Below, in pieces: positions 10,247-21,029 of a stretch of DNA of 64,000 nt; within the stretch, counting starts at the first letter, position 1; every line of letters starts with the position of its first letter. The stretch lies in the NCBI GenBank assembly GCA_019454045.1, contig SKCR01023788.1, positions 248,001 to 312,000 on the forward strand. The letters run 5' to 3'. Source of the DNA: Zanthoxylum bungeanum. Lineage: Eukaryota; Streptophyta; Magnoliopsida; Sapindales; Rutaceae. The translations under genes were made by a program, and so were the position numbers. The notes below the pieces were generated by a model, which saw only the letters and a program-made list of their open reading frames with translations, was not told where the DNA came from and did no database searches.

Positions 10247-11553
10247 ATGACTAGAAAGGGAAATGTCCGAGACATTATCATGGGCGAAAATGTCTTTAAG
10301 GGCACGAACTTTACCGATTGGGAAATGAATCTGAGGATAGTCATTGGACCCGAGAGGCTGCTATACACTATACAGAGACCACTTGGGCCTAAGCCCAAAC
10401 CTGATGAGCTGCTTGAGCTGGAGCTTCGGAATACTCACAGCGATGATTGTGATACTGCTCAGTCAATTATGCTTGCTGCTATGACTCAGCATTTCCGTCG
10501 ACAGAACAGGGACTTGGATCCCTATAATATGTTGGCGAGGTTGCAAGATCTTCACCGATCTAATCGTAGATCGCAGAGGTATGAGTTACAAAAGAAGCTC
10601 TTTCGCTCACGTATGACAGAAGGCATGTGTGTTGAGTCCCATGTAGCACAGATGATTGCTGACATAAATCAGCTTTCTCATATGGGGATAGTCCTCGAGG
10701 TTGAGACTAATATAGATTTGATCTTGCAGTCTCTCCCGACACTTGGAGACAGTTCATCATAAACTATAAGATGATGAACACATATGATACTCTTGGAGAG
10801 TTATTGTCTACTCTCAAGGAAGCTGAGAATGAGCTTCTCAAGGGCAATAAGCGCGAGGCGCACTTTGCTTCGACATCTCAGACACCGAGGGCTGGGCCTA
10901 AGGCAACTGGAGGTGTGAAGAAGAAGAGGCATAAAAGAAAGGGCAAGGCCAAAGCGTCAAAGGCTTCTGGGAAGCCTAAGGACAAATCTCAGGATGTTTG
11001 CCTCCAGTGCGGGAAGCGGGGTCACTGGAAGCGTGACTGCCGCGAGTACAAGGCGCTCCAGAAGGAGATAAAGGAGGGCAAGGCACCGGCCTCAGATATG
11101 TTTGTTATTGAAATAAACATGACTACTTCTAGTTTTAAAAATTGGATTTTTGATTCTGGTTGTGGTACTCATATATGTACTGATGTGCATGATCTGCGGA
11201 TTAGCAGGAGACGGGCTTCAGGGGAGATTGATCTACGTGTCGGAAATGGGACTTCAGTTGCTATTTTGGCCGTTGGCACTTTTATTTTGGAACTGTCATC
11301 GGGACATGTACTTGAACTTAATGACTGTTATTATGTACCTAGTTTGACTAGGAATATTATTTCTGTATCTATGTTAACCCAATGGTGGTACACTTTTGTA
11401 TTTAGAAACACTGGGTGTTTTATTTATAAAAATGATATAGAAATTTGCATTGCTGAAGTAAATAATGGTCTTTATATTTTTAATATAAGTCAATCTCAAA
11501 CATATAATATAACAAACAAAAGGCTCAAAATGAGTAACAAATATGAAACTTAT
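10247..11553 (+). pseudogene. Copia A gag-protease (frameshifted)
   Basis: The first frame (10247-10762, start MTRKGNVRDIIMG) covers the UBN2-type Gag with motifs NFTDWEMNLRIV, MLAAMTQHFRRQ and YELQKKLFRSRM. A one-base loss near 10738 (TCTCCCGACACT) shifts the frame. The second frame (10771-11583) carries a basic linker, a CCHC knuckle with C77, C80, H85 and C90 (10999-11040), and a retropepsin-like motif WIFDSG with D128 (nt 11152). Gag packages RNA and the protease matures the polyprotein. The start is supported by the same ATG position in E, F, C and D. A second disruption follows at ~11567 (CGGGTCTGG). Confidence 0.88.
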
Positions 11554-12480
11554 ATGTGGCACTGTCGGGTCTGGGACACATAAATAAGACTCGCATATCC
11601 ACACTTTCGAAGAGTGGATACTTGGACGGATTGATCCAAATTCATATGACGTCTCTGTGAATCTTGCTTATTAGGCAAAATGCCTAAATCACTTTTAGCG
11701 GTAAGGGTGAACGCGCCACCGAACTATTAGCCCTCATTCATAGTGACGTATGTGGGCCCATGTCTAGCCAGTCTAGAGGTGGATACGAATACTTCGTAAC
11801 CTTTACGGATGATGCATCGCATTATGGTTATGTGTATCTTATGAGACACAAGTCGGAAACTTTTGAGAAATTCAAAGAGTTTCGACATAAAGTTGAAAAA
11901 TAGACCGGCAAGAGTATAAAGACATTATGTTCGGACCGTGGTGGCGAATACTTAAGCAATGAGTTTCTTGATTACCTGAAAGAATATGGTATTCTTTCAT
12001 AGTGGACTCCTCCTGGAACACCGTAATTAAACGGTGTGTCCGAACGGAGAAACTGAACCTTGTTGGACTTGGTTAGGTCTATGATGAGTCACATTGAGCT
12101 ACCTATTTCCTTATGGGGATATGCATTAAACAGTGCAATTCTTATTTTGAATAAGGTTCCGTCAAAGTCTGTACAACAGATTCCGTATGAGATATGGACA
12201 GGAAAGAAACCGGGTTTCTCATTCCTGAAGATTTGAGGATGCTGGGCATACGTCAAACGTTTGGAAGGTACCAAACTTGAACCCAAATCGGATAAATGCC
12301 TATTCGTACGATATCCTAGGGAAACCAAAGGATATTACTTCTATCATCCAAGAAAGAATAAAGTATTTATTGCTCTACATGCGGTTTTCCTTGAGAAGGA
12401 ATTCCTAAATACAGTGGTTATTGGGAGGAAAGTAGAACTCGATGAAAATCTGAGTGATACTGTTCCTGGCATAGAATTCT
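11554..12480 (+). pseudogene. Copia A integrase (multiple stops)
   Basis: Homology starts at MWHC of the HHCC zinc-binding region and continues through HSDVCGPM (first catalytic Asp) and TFTDDASHYGYVY, then the Asp/Glu region near 11935-12050. The frame is broken at 11567-11650 and by stops that replace CAG, CAA or TGG codons: AAATAG ~11900, CATAGTGG ~12000, CCGTAATT ~12024 and TTTGAGGA ~12233. The C-terminal linker (KSDKCLFVRYPRETKGYYFY) is open at 12261-12497. Integrase would insert the cDNA and make the 5-bp target duplications seen here. This copy is inactive. Confidence 0.85.
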
Positions 12481-13613
12481 TAACGGAACAAGAATAGTTC
12501 ATCCGGGATGAGACTGTACCACAATCTTCTATTACACAAGGACAGCGTAGGTCGGAGAGAGTCAGGAAACAACTTGAGAGGTATGGGTTTCTGATCTCAC
12601 CTCATGTAGATATTAATCTTATTGATGATAATGAACCGGCTACGTATGAGGAAGCGATATAAGATATCGATTCCGCTTTATGGTAAGAAGCCATGAAGTC
12701 CGAAATGGATTCCATGTACACCAACCAAGTTTGGACACTGGTTGATGCACCAGAAGGCGTAAAGCCTATTGGATGCAAATGAGTCTTCAAGAAGAAGACC
12801 GACATGGATGGCAACGTACAAACGTACAAAGCTAGGCTTGTAGCGAAGGGTTATCGTCAACGACATGGTGTCGATTACGATGAAACTTTTTCACCCGTTG
12901 CCATGATTAAATCCATTCGGATAATGCTTGATATTGCTGCATATTTTGATTACGAGATATGGCAGAAGGACGTTAAAATCGCTTTTCTTAACGGAAACCT
13001 TTTGGAGGATGTTTATATGCAAAAGCCTGACGGTTTTATCGTGCCTAGACTTGCAAACAAGGTTTGTAACTTAAATCGGTCCATTTATGGACTGAAGCAA
13101 GCATCACAGTCATGGAACCAACATTTTGATGAGATCATAAAAGAATATGATTTCATTCAAAACAAAGATGATCCTTGTGTATATAAGAAGGTTAGTGGGA
13201 GAACAATGACTTTTATTTTCCTTTATGTTGATGATGTATTGCTTATAGGCAATGACATTCCCATGCTACCGTCGGTGAAAGCTTGGCTTTCATTGAAATT
13301 CTCCATGAAAGATCTGGGAGAAGCAACCTTTATTTTGGGAATAAAGATCTACCAGGATAGATCTAGAAAGCATCTTGGACTCTCCCATAGTACATATATT
13401 GACAAAGTGTTGAAGAGATTCAACATGGATCAGTCCAAAAGAGGACTGTTGCCAGTGTCACATGGCGTCTATCTATCTAAAGACATGTGTCCTAAAACTC
13501 AAGATGAGAGAGACAATATGAGTCAGATACCGTTCGCCTCGGAAGTCGGATCGATCATGTATGCCATGATATGTACGCGACCTGATGTCTCATATGCTTT
13601 GACCATGTGTAGT
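12481..13613 (+). pseudogene. Copia A reverse transcriptase (stops; cut by Z)
   Basis: Stops occur at ~12495 (GAATAG), ~12660 (ATATAAGA), ~12684 (TGGTAAGA) and ~12780 (AAATGAGT). From 12804 the frame is open and carries RT motifs KARLVAKGY, DVKIAFLNG (catalytic Asp region), IYGLKQA and LYVDDVLLIGND, the active-site YVDD near 13230. The domain continues at 15849 after solo LTR Z, which inserted in the codons for SCRY near the end of the RT/connection region. The reported frame continues past 13613 only into LTR sequence. Confidence 0.88.
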
Positions 13614-14865
13614 TGTTGGGATGTATGCCCTAGATCTACATGTGATATAAACGGTTTTGTGTGTTTTGAAATAAAACGATGCATTATTCATTCATCAAAT
13701 TGTTTGTTTATTTTTCGCATATTATATAACTTCGTAAATACCGTAGATTACTTATGTACCTTCAGACTTAGTGTATGGGTGTCATACACCAGAGGATTTA
13801 AGTCTGAAGTTAGTAATCTTAAATAGTCCATAGAGAGCAAACAAGCCGGGTACCTTTTATGGTTTATCTATAGCTGCGGTTCATTCTATATTTGTATGGC
13901 GATCTTAATCCGGATCGTCCATGTAGAGACATGAGAATGAAGGCACCTTGTATGATGCTATCATATAGGACTGGACCCAGATAGAAATGACATTCTTATA
14001 ATATCCGTTAAACAAAGAAGTCATTTTCAATCTACTTGATGGTCATATATGGATTGATCTTAATCCTGAGTGTACTACGAACTCCTACATGGCAGGCTAT
14101 GTCCTTTGATTTACAAAGGTGAGGTTGGTGTAGCAGTCCCAACCAATAGCTATGTACTTTGGGGGCACAGTTTGTTTTGTAGCTGGGAATATTTTACATA
14201 GACATGGAATTCACTCCTTCTTGCGAGAAGTAGATGAGTATCTTTCTTAAGGGTTGATTCAGTACTTGAACGATTTGAGTGCTCAAGTCTTTCTATTATG
14301 AATAGAAAGATTAACATCATAATAGTTATGAATAAATCATTCATTAGAGAATCAATGGTACTTAAGGTAAAAATAATTAGAGGGGTATAACGTACATTAT
14401 GATCCGGCTCTAATTACGAGATACTCGTGAAGGATCAATTCGTATGCAATGACTATATCGGTGGACACCGACTTGGTTCGGCTTAATATTTCATCTACGG
14501 TAATGGGAGTACAACCTCGGGTTTTTAGTGAAATAACCCGAAGTTAATAATTCAGAATATTTAATTAAGAGCTTAATTAAAATTTCGAGATTATTGGAGC
14601 TCGGAACCGTAGGTCCATTTGGTCCCCGTGCTAGCTCGATATACTTTAGCGGAGTTACTATAATTTGATGGACCAATTATATACTCACAAAGAATAAGTA
14701 TTATTAACGTGAATAATAATATTAATTACATCACACTTGAGGCTATACATTAAAAGTTAATGTAAGGTATTAATAATTATATGATAATTATTAAAATTAG
14801 TACATTGAATTATATATGATATAATTTAATAAGGCTAAGAATTATTTTGGAAACAAAAATCATCA

Positions 14866-15110
14866 CCATGGTAGAATTCCTTATTGGATAAGGAATATGA
14901 TTTGTTTGTTTGAGAAACAAAATCAAATCAAAATTACCTACCTTGGCCGAATTCCTTCTTATGTAAGAAATAGGATTTGTTTGTTTGAGAAAAAAAAAAT
15001 CAAACCAAAATTCCATAGCCTTGGCCGAATACCCTATGGTGTAAGGAATATGATTTGTTTATTTTGGAAATAAAATCAAACAAGGATTCCTTGCCCTGGC
15101 CGAAAATCAA
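14866..15110 (+). repeat. ~78-bp imperfect tandem repeats upstream of Z's TATA box
   Basis: Three to four units each hold AAGGAATATGATTTGTTT-like sequence, a small inverted repeat (TTTGTTTGAGAAACAAA type) and TTGGCCGAAT (14943-14952, 15021-15030, degenerate near 15096). Position just upstream of the TATA box is typical of LTR enhancer repeats (inference). Confidence 0.7.
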
Positions 15111-15162
15111 AGGGATTGGGAGACTAATGGTTGATTTATTTTATGAAAAAAATTACCCAAAG

Positions 15163-15170
15163 TATAAAAG
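15163..15170 (+). promoter_or_regulatory. TATA box of solo LTR Z
   Basis: TATAAAAG within AAAGTATAAAAGAAAA, ~685 bp before the LTR end, is followed by an untranslated-leader-like sequence. Activity is unknown. Confidence 0.5.
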
Positions 15171-15848
15171 AAAAATTATATTTTTCTTTTTCAGATCTAG
15201 ACATTAGAGAACCCTAGCCTCCATCTCTTCTTCAAGCTCTCAAGAGTTGAGAAAGTGAATTGAAGAACCTGAAATTATGTTCGGTGTGTGATTTTAATCT
15301 CTAAACCGTTTAGTGATTAATTTGTGAGTGTAGCCCACACTACCCTCCGTGAGTAACTAGTCATAGCCTGGAAGACCTTGTGGCATTGAAAAATCTCTTC
15401 TTCCCTCCTCCATCATTCACGGCAGTGGGGAAAAATAAACCCCACTGTCGTGCGCACATAGCCCAATTTTGGGGCTCGGTTTTGTTTGGTTTTTCTAACT
15501 CGGGTTTTGGTAAACACTTTGGGGTATTTTTAGGGCTGAGTTAGGATTGATTTTAAGTGAAAAATCAGACCTAAACTCATACAACAAGTCACGCATATAG
15601 TGGACTGGTTTGGGTGTAGTTCGCGCGTGTAACGGGTGCAAAATAATCCGCTATTTCACTACAGCTCAAGGGCTGTTCGGGGACTGTTTCGGGGGCATTC
15701 CAGGGCTGAAATCTTGTCCAAAACAGAAGTAAAATTTCAGTATACCCACTGGTATCATTCGGCCAAAGAAAAGGAGAGTAGAAAAAATTTTCAAGTTCGA
15801 TCTGTGGGCCTAACCACTTCCGCTGTGCGAGGGAAAGCATTTCCTACA

Positions 15849-16449
15849 GTAGTCGCTATCAGGCCAATCCAGGTGAAGGTCACTGGATGGCGGTTAAGAA
15901 TATCCTAAAGTATCTTAGACGAACTAAGGATGCTTTCTTAATCTATGGAGATGGAGAACTTGATGTAACTGGGTATACCGATGTAAGTTTCCAAACCGAC
16001 AAAGACGACTGCAAGTCACAATCCGGGTACCTATTTTGTTTGAATAATGGAGCAGTGAGCTGGAAATCTTCCAAGCAACAGACTGTTGCTGATTCAACAA
16101 CAGAAGCGGAGTACATTGCTGCAGCTGAAGCAGCAAAGGAAGCAGTTTGGATCCGGTAATTCCTAATTGGATTAGGAGTAGTTCTATTAGCAGCTGAGCT
16201 CGTTCCATTGTATTATGAAAATAACGGGGCTATAGAACAGGCTAAAGAACCGCTGTCTCATCAATGATCCAAGTATGTTCTTCGACGTTTCCATCTGATT
16301 TGTGAGATCATACATCGTGGCGATGTGAAGATCGAGAAGGTCGCATCAGATGACAACATGCCAGATCCGCTGACGAAAGCTATTCCTCAGTAAAAGTTTG
16401 AGCGACATATACATAGTTCAGTTATTAGATGCTTGAGTGACTGGCTAGA
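15849..16449 (+). pseudogene. Copia A RNase H (C-terminal pol fragment)
   Basis: It resumes A's pol after Z: an open frame 15887-16159 has NILKYLRRTKDAFLIYG, GYTDVSFQTD (RNase H Asp), [20 protein letters not shown] (Glu) and [12 protein letters not shown] at 16157 ends it. Beyond it, LYYENNGAIEQA (the catalytic CDNNGA is altered to YENNGA) and DPLTKAIPQ stay readable with further stops (OPAL near 16266, TAA near 16392). RNase H would degrade RNA in the RNA-DNA hybrid. This one is inactive. Confidence 0.87.
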
Positions 16450-16451
16450 GG

Positions 16452-16464
16452 CCAAGTGTGAGAT
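16452..16464 (+). promoter_or_regulatory. Polypurine tract of copia A
   Basis: CCAAGTGTGAGAT directly precedes the 3' LTR. Other copies read CCAAGTGGGAGAT, so one purine has changed to T here. It primes plus-strand DNA synthesis. Confidence 0.75.
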
Positions 16465-18374
16465 TGTTGGACAGTTATGACCCATAACGTCACTGTTTGT
16501 AAAAGAGATTGTGTTTTTGTATAAAATTAACTATGTTGCAATGAAATTTTCTTTTACCGTTTTGTATTTATTTAATTTGATATATATAAATGGTAAAAGT
16601 CCTTATGATTAGTTCCAGATTGAGATGATATGAGACAGTATCAATCTATTATGGTTTAATCATTAAATATCCCTAGTCATAGTATTATCGAGATTGGACA
16701 TCGATAATGCGGAATATACTAGTATTGCACTTGTGCGAGTTGTGAGGGCATAACGGCATAGTTCTCATATGTTTAAATATAGGATACTTATGCAAGTGCG
16801 ATAGGAGGTTGTGTTTTACCGATGGTACGGAAAACAGCTTCGCTCTGGATAGACCCCACGGAATCCAATTGGTAGTATGTATACGTGTCTATGGGAGTCC
16901 GCTTCAGGGTAGGTGTATTTGGTCTTAACTTGAGACTTGCATCGCTAGTACTTGCGACAATCGGTAAACTTTGGTTTTGGTCGTCCAAGACTTTAACAGG
17001 TTCTGTGTACGCCTCTGCTGGGTTTATTGAGTATCGTAGTGTATTGGATGTGATGTCAAGACGAGAGTATCACTTCAAACATATGGAGATGATGATCACG
17101 CATGGATTCAGAACTGGTTCTCTATAGTGTTGCAACCATCGGGATAATATGACAAGGTCATGATTATCCGATTCAAAGAGACTAGTTGTTTGATATCCGA
17201 TATGTGCTTCGTACGGGGCAGACACTATTCCAGGCCCAGGCCTTGCACATGACATCCGATATTGGATCGCGATATGCAATACTACGATATACTATGCCTG
17301 ATATAGATCGTATATTCCATTAAGAATATTTCTGGAGAATTGGGTAGGCATGACGCTTTGCTAGAAGCTAACTTTATCTCGTAAATCGGTAAAAATATAG
17401 TACGAGGTACGTACGTGTTCGGATAGTCCGACAACCGTATTTATTGCCAACATATCCAGGGATCTCTTGGGTCGCTTCCCGAAGATTCACCGATGACATA
17501 TAATTCGAGCATAATTAAACTGGGATTAATTACGGAGAAACTTTATATTGGATAAAGTACTATTTAAAGAGAGAGAAAAATTAATTTGGAATTAGTCGAT
17601 AAAATAATATATTTGATATATTAAACGAAATTGGATTTCGACGCGGAATTAAAATTAGATTTTGATTCGGGCAAATGAGTTAATTTAGAATTAATTCGTT
17701 AGCGACGTGAATAGTAATTTCGCTAGGCATAATTATTTAATTACGTCGCGATGGGAATTCGATAATTCAGAATTAGCGAAATCGAACCCGGAAGTGTTTG
17801 CGGGCCCACTCGTATTTTGAATCAAGTGGGGCCCATAAGTCACATCGTGAGTCACATCACTTGTCATTTATTTGTGATAGATGTCAAAGTCACTTTTTGG
17901 TGAGTGACATGTAGTCACTATTCATGACATAAGTTGGTGGGAGCATTTATTGGATTTTTGGAGCCAAAATTGGCTTTGACTTTTTGAAAGCCATTTACCA
18001 AAGTTTGGTATTAGTTTTTTCTTTAGTTTTTGGAAAACAATTATTGGAAAAACAAAACTCTCTCTCTCTCAATTTTCTCACAAAACCGTGAGCTCCATTG
18101 AAGGGAAGATTAATTTTCTCTCTTCATTTGCTAGCACAAATCAAAGGATCAAACAAGGTGTTAGGGAAACAAACACAACAACTTGGAATCTTGAAAAAGC
18201 TTGGAGCTTGGCACTTCTCACCTTAGCCGAATATCATAGCTTCTTGGAGGGGAAAATTTTGTTGAGCATCATATCCAAAGCCGATCTTTGTAAGTATGAT
18301 TCCGCCATACTTCTTCATTATTCATTCCCATTTCTTTGCTTATTTGATCTTGGGACTAATCATAGAAACCAACA
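16465..18374 (+). repeat. Copia A 3' LTR
   Basis: The 1910-bp LTR starts TGTTGGACAG, ends GAAACCAACA, and has short inverted ends TGTTGG/CCAACA. It contains GTAAGT at 18290-18295. Gypsy gag resumes at 18375. The frame 18088-18849 joins the end of this LTR to G gag by chance. Confidence 0.92.
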
Positions 18375-19091
18375 CGGGGATCCGAGGGTCCATCAACGAC
18401 AATATATTTCTGTGATAAGTTCAGTGGGCTTGTCGCAGCGCCAAGTTCAGAAGATGTTTGGGATGTCACTCGAAGGGGCACCCGTAGTGTGGTACCATAG
18501 CCTAAAAAGAAAGGTTAAGAAAGATTGGAGGGAACTGGCAGAAGCCTTTCTGAAACAGTATGTCACGGACTTGGAGATAGACTTATCGCTTTGTGACTTG
18601 GAGAATACCAAGCAGAAACCGGAGGAAAGTTTCAATGATTATGTGGATCGCTGGAGAAGCCAGCTTTTGAAAATACAGACTCGGCCCTCGGAGAAAGACC
18701 AGATCAAAATGATCATCAAGGGCACCAAGCCCTCTATTTATGGTAAGCTGAGGAGGATGACTTCGATGATTGCTGATTTTCGACAGTTGAGGGAGACTGT
18801 TATGGATATTGAGGATGAAGAAGCTGAGAACAGAAAGTTCTATGGTTAGAATAGAAAGACTTTTGAGGGGCATTCTGAGACCAAGCCCGCTACTGCCGAG
18901 GTTACTACCATCAGAAATAGGCGATTCTCCAACCTTGCTAAGCCTCTATCGAAGGTGTTTGAAAAGTTGAAGATGCAAGGACTCCTGAAACCCTTAGCAC
19001 CCAAACCACTTCCAAACCCCGTACCACACTACCTTGACTTGAACTTATATTGTTACTTCCATCAACAAAAGGGTCACGAAACTGACAACTA
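18375..19091 (+). pseudogene. Gypsy G gag, central part
   Basis: From GDPRVHQRQY the frame encodes a clear gypsy-type Gag core: MFGMSLEGAPVVWYHSL, VKKDWRELAEAFLKQY, ESFNDYVDRWRSQL, RPSEKDQIKMII. A TAG at 18847 interrupts it, after which PLSKVFEKLKMQGLLKPL and CYFHQQKGHETDN (a Cys/His knuckle-like motif) remain readable up to copia B at 19092. The upstream part is 5839-6218 and the downstream part 39139-39369. No pol follows, consistent with a gag-only element needing help in trans. Confidence 0.85.
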
Positions 19092-21029
19092 TGTTGGACA
19101 GTTATGACCCATATCGTCACTATTTGTATAAGACATTATTGTTTTTTTTTGTACAAATTAACTATGTAGAAATGGAAATTGCCTTTTATCATTTTGTAAT
19201 TTATTTACTTGGATATATAAATGATAGAAGTCCTTATGATTAGTTCTGGATTGATAAGATATGAGACAGTATCAATCCATAACGGGTTAATCATTAAAAC
19301 ATCCATAGTCATAGTATTATCGAGATTAGACATCGATAATACGGAATAGACTAGTATTGCACTTGTGAGTGTTATGGAAGCGTAACAGCATAGTTCTCAT
19401 ATATTTAAGTATTGGATACTTATGCAAGTACGGTAGGAGGTTGTGTTTACCAATGGTACGGAAACAGCTTCGCTCTGGATAGACCCCGCGGAATTCCATT
19501 GGTAGTGTGACTATGTGTCTATGGGAATCCGCATCAGGGTAGGTGTATTTGGTCTTAAAATGAGACTTGCATCGCTAGTACTTACGACAATCAATACGCT
19601 TTGGTTTTGTTCGTCCAAGATTTTAACAGGTTCGGTGTACGCCTCTTCTGGGTTTATTGAGAATCGTAGTGTATTGGTTATGATGTCAAGATGGAAGTAT
19701 CACTTCAGCCATATGGAGATGATGATCACGCAAGGATACAGAACTGGTTCTCTATTGTGTTGCAACCATCGGGATAATATGACTAAGTCATGATTATCCG
19801 ATTAAAGAGACTAGTTGCTTGATATCCGATATATGCTTCGTACATGGCAGACACTATTCCAGCCCCAGGCCTTGCATGTGACATCCGATACTGGATCGCT
19901 ATACATAATACTATATAAACTACGCCTGACAAAGATCGTATATTCCATTAAGAATATTTCTGGAGAATTGGGTAGGCATGGTGCTTTACTAGAAGCCAAC
20001 CATGTCTCGTAAAATGGTAAGAACGTAGTACGAGGTACGTACGTGTTCGAATAGTCCGACGACCGGATTTACTGCCAACATATCCAGGGATCTCTTGGGT
20101 CTCTTCCTGAAGATTCACCGATGACGTATGATTCGAACTTTATTAATCTGGGATTAATTACGGAGAGATTTTATATAGGATAAAATAGTATTTGAAGAGA
20201 GAGAAAGATTAATTTGGAATTAATCGATAAAATAATATATTCGATATATTAAATGAAATTAGATTTCGACGCAGAATTAAAATTAGATTTTCATTCGAGC
20301 TAATGAGTTAAGTTAGAATTAATTCACTAGCGATATGAATAGTAATTTTGCTAGGCATAATTATTTAATTGAATTTGATTTAATTACATCGCAATGGAAA
20401 AATTCATTAATTCGAAATTAACGAAACTGAGCCCGGAATGTGTTTACGATGCCACTCTGATTTTGAATCAAGTACGGCCACAAGTCACTTCGCAAGTCAC
20501 ATCACTCATCACTTTAGTGATAGATGCAAGTCACCTTTTGGTGAGTGACATGCAGTCACTATTCATGATGTTGGTTGGTGTGGGAATTTAATGCAATTTT
20601 GGAGCCAAAATGTTGGTTGACTTTTTGAAAGGTTATACCAAATTTTGGTAATAGATTTTTCATTATGTTTTGGAAAACAAATAACAAAAGAATTGAAAAC
20701 TCTCTCTCTCCCTAATAGACCAAAATCGTGAGCCTCTTGGAGAAGGAAGAAGAATTGTTTTTCTTCCTAACTTGCTAGCACATTCAAGGAATCTATGCAA
20801 GGTGTTAGGGAAACCAATCTAAGAGTTTGGGATCCATTTAAAGCTTGAAGCTTGTTCATCTTCAACAAAAATCTTGCTTGGCCGTGAGCTTCAACAAGGA
20901 AGAAAAAATTATTGTGTTCTTCGCATCCTAAAACCGTTCAATGTAAGTGTGATTCCGCCTCACTTCTTTGAGTATTCATTCTATTTTCATTGCTTAAACA
21001 TGACATTGGGACTACATTAGAAATCAACA
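19092..21029 (+). repeat. Copia B 5' LTR
   Basis: The 1938-bp LTR starts TGTTGGACAG and ends AAATCAACA. GTAAGT is at 20943-20948. ORFs 19515-19793 and 19811-20012 are LTR sequence. Confidence 0.92.

Larger units (their letters stand above)
13614..15848 (+). repeat. Solo LTR Z of a different retrotransposon family, with target duplication
   Basis: It starts TGTTGGGATG and ends TTTCCTACA. It is flanked by GTAGT at 13609-13613 and 15849-15853, and removing it with one copy of GTAGT restores A's pol reading. At 2235 bp it has no internal region, primer site or gag/pol. A TATA box TATAAAAG at 15163-15170 and a downstream leader-like tract (AACCCTAGCC) argue for plus orientation. It is unrelated to the copia LTRs apart from TTGGCCGAAT motifs. 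A non-coding non-autonomous insertion is the alternative to a solo LTR. ORFs inside (for example 15636-15908) are not genes. Confidence 0.85.
6219..18374 (+). mobile_element. Ty1/copia element A (decayed), inserted in G gag, carrying solo LTR Z
   Basis: The order is LTR-PBS-leader-gag-PR-INT-RT-RNaseH-PPT-LTR, all on the plus strand. Removing Z (2235 bp plus one 5-bp duplication) leaves ~9.9 kb. The LTRs look roughly 93% alike by eye, so this is not a recent insertion. The left end lacks the first ~22 bp of the LTR and part of the expected target duplication: G gag stops at AACG and resumes at CGGGGATCC. Long LTRs and the Gag/RT style suggest an Angela/BARE-like copia lineage (inference). Confidence 0.92.

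Noticed and set aside
15589..15908. ORFs on both strands near the end of Z
   Set aside because: They overlap each other and the Z/A junction and show no family similarity.
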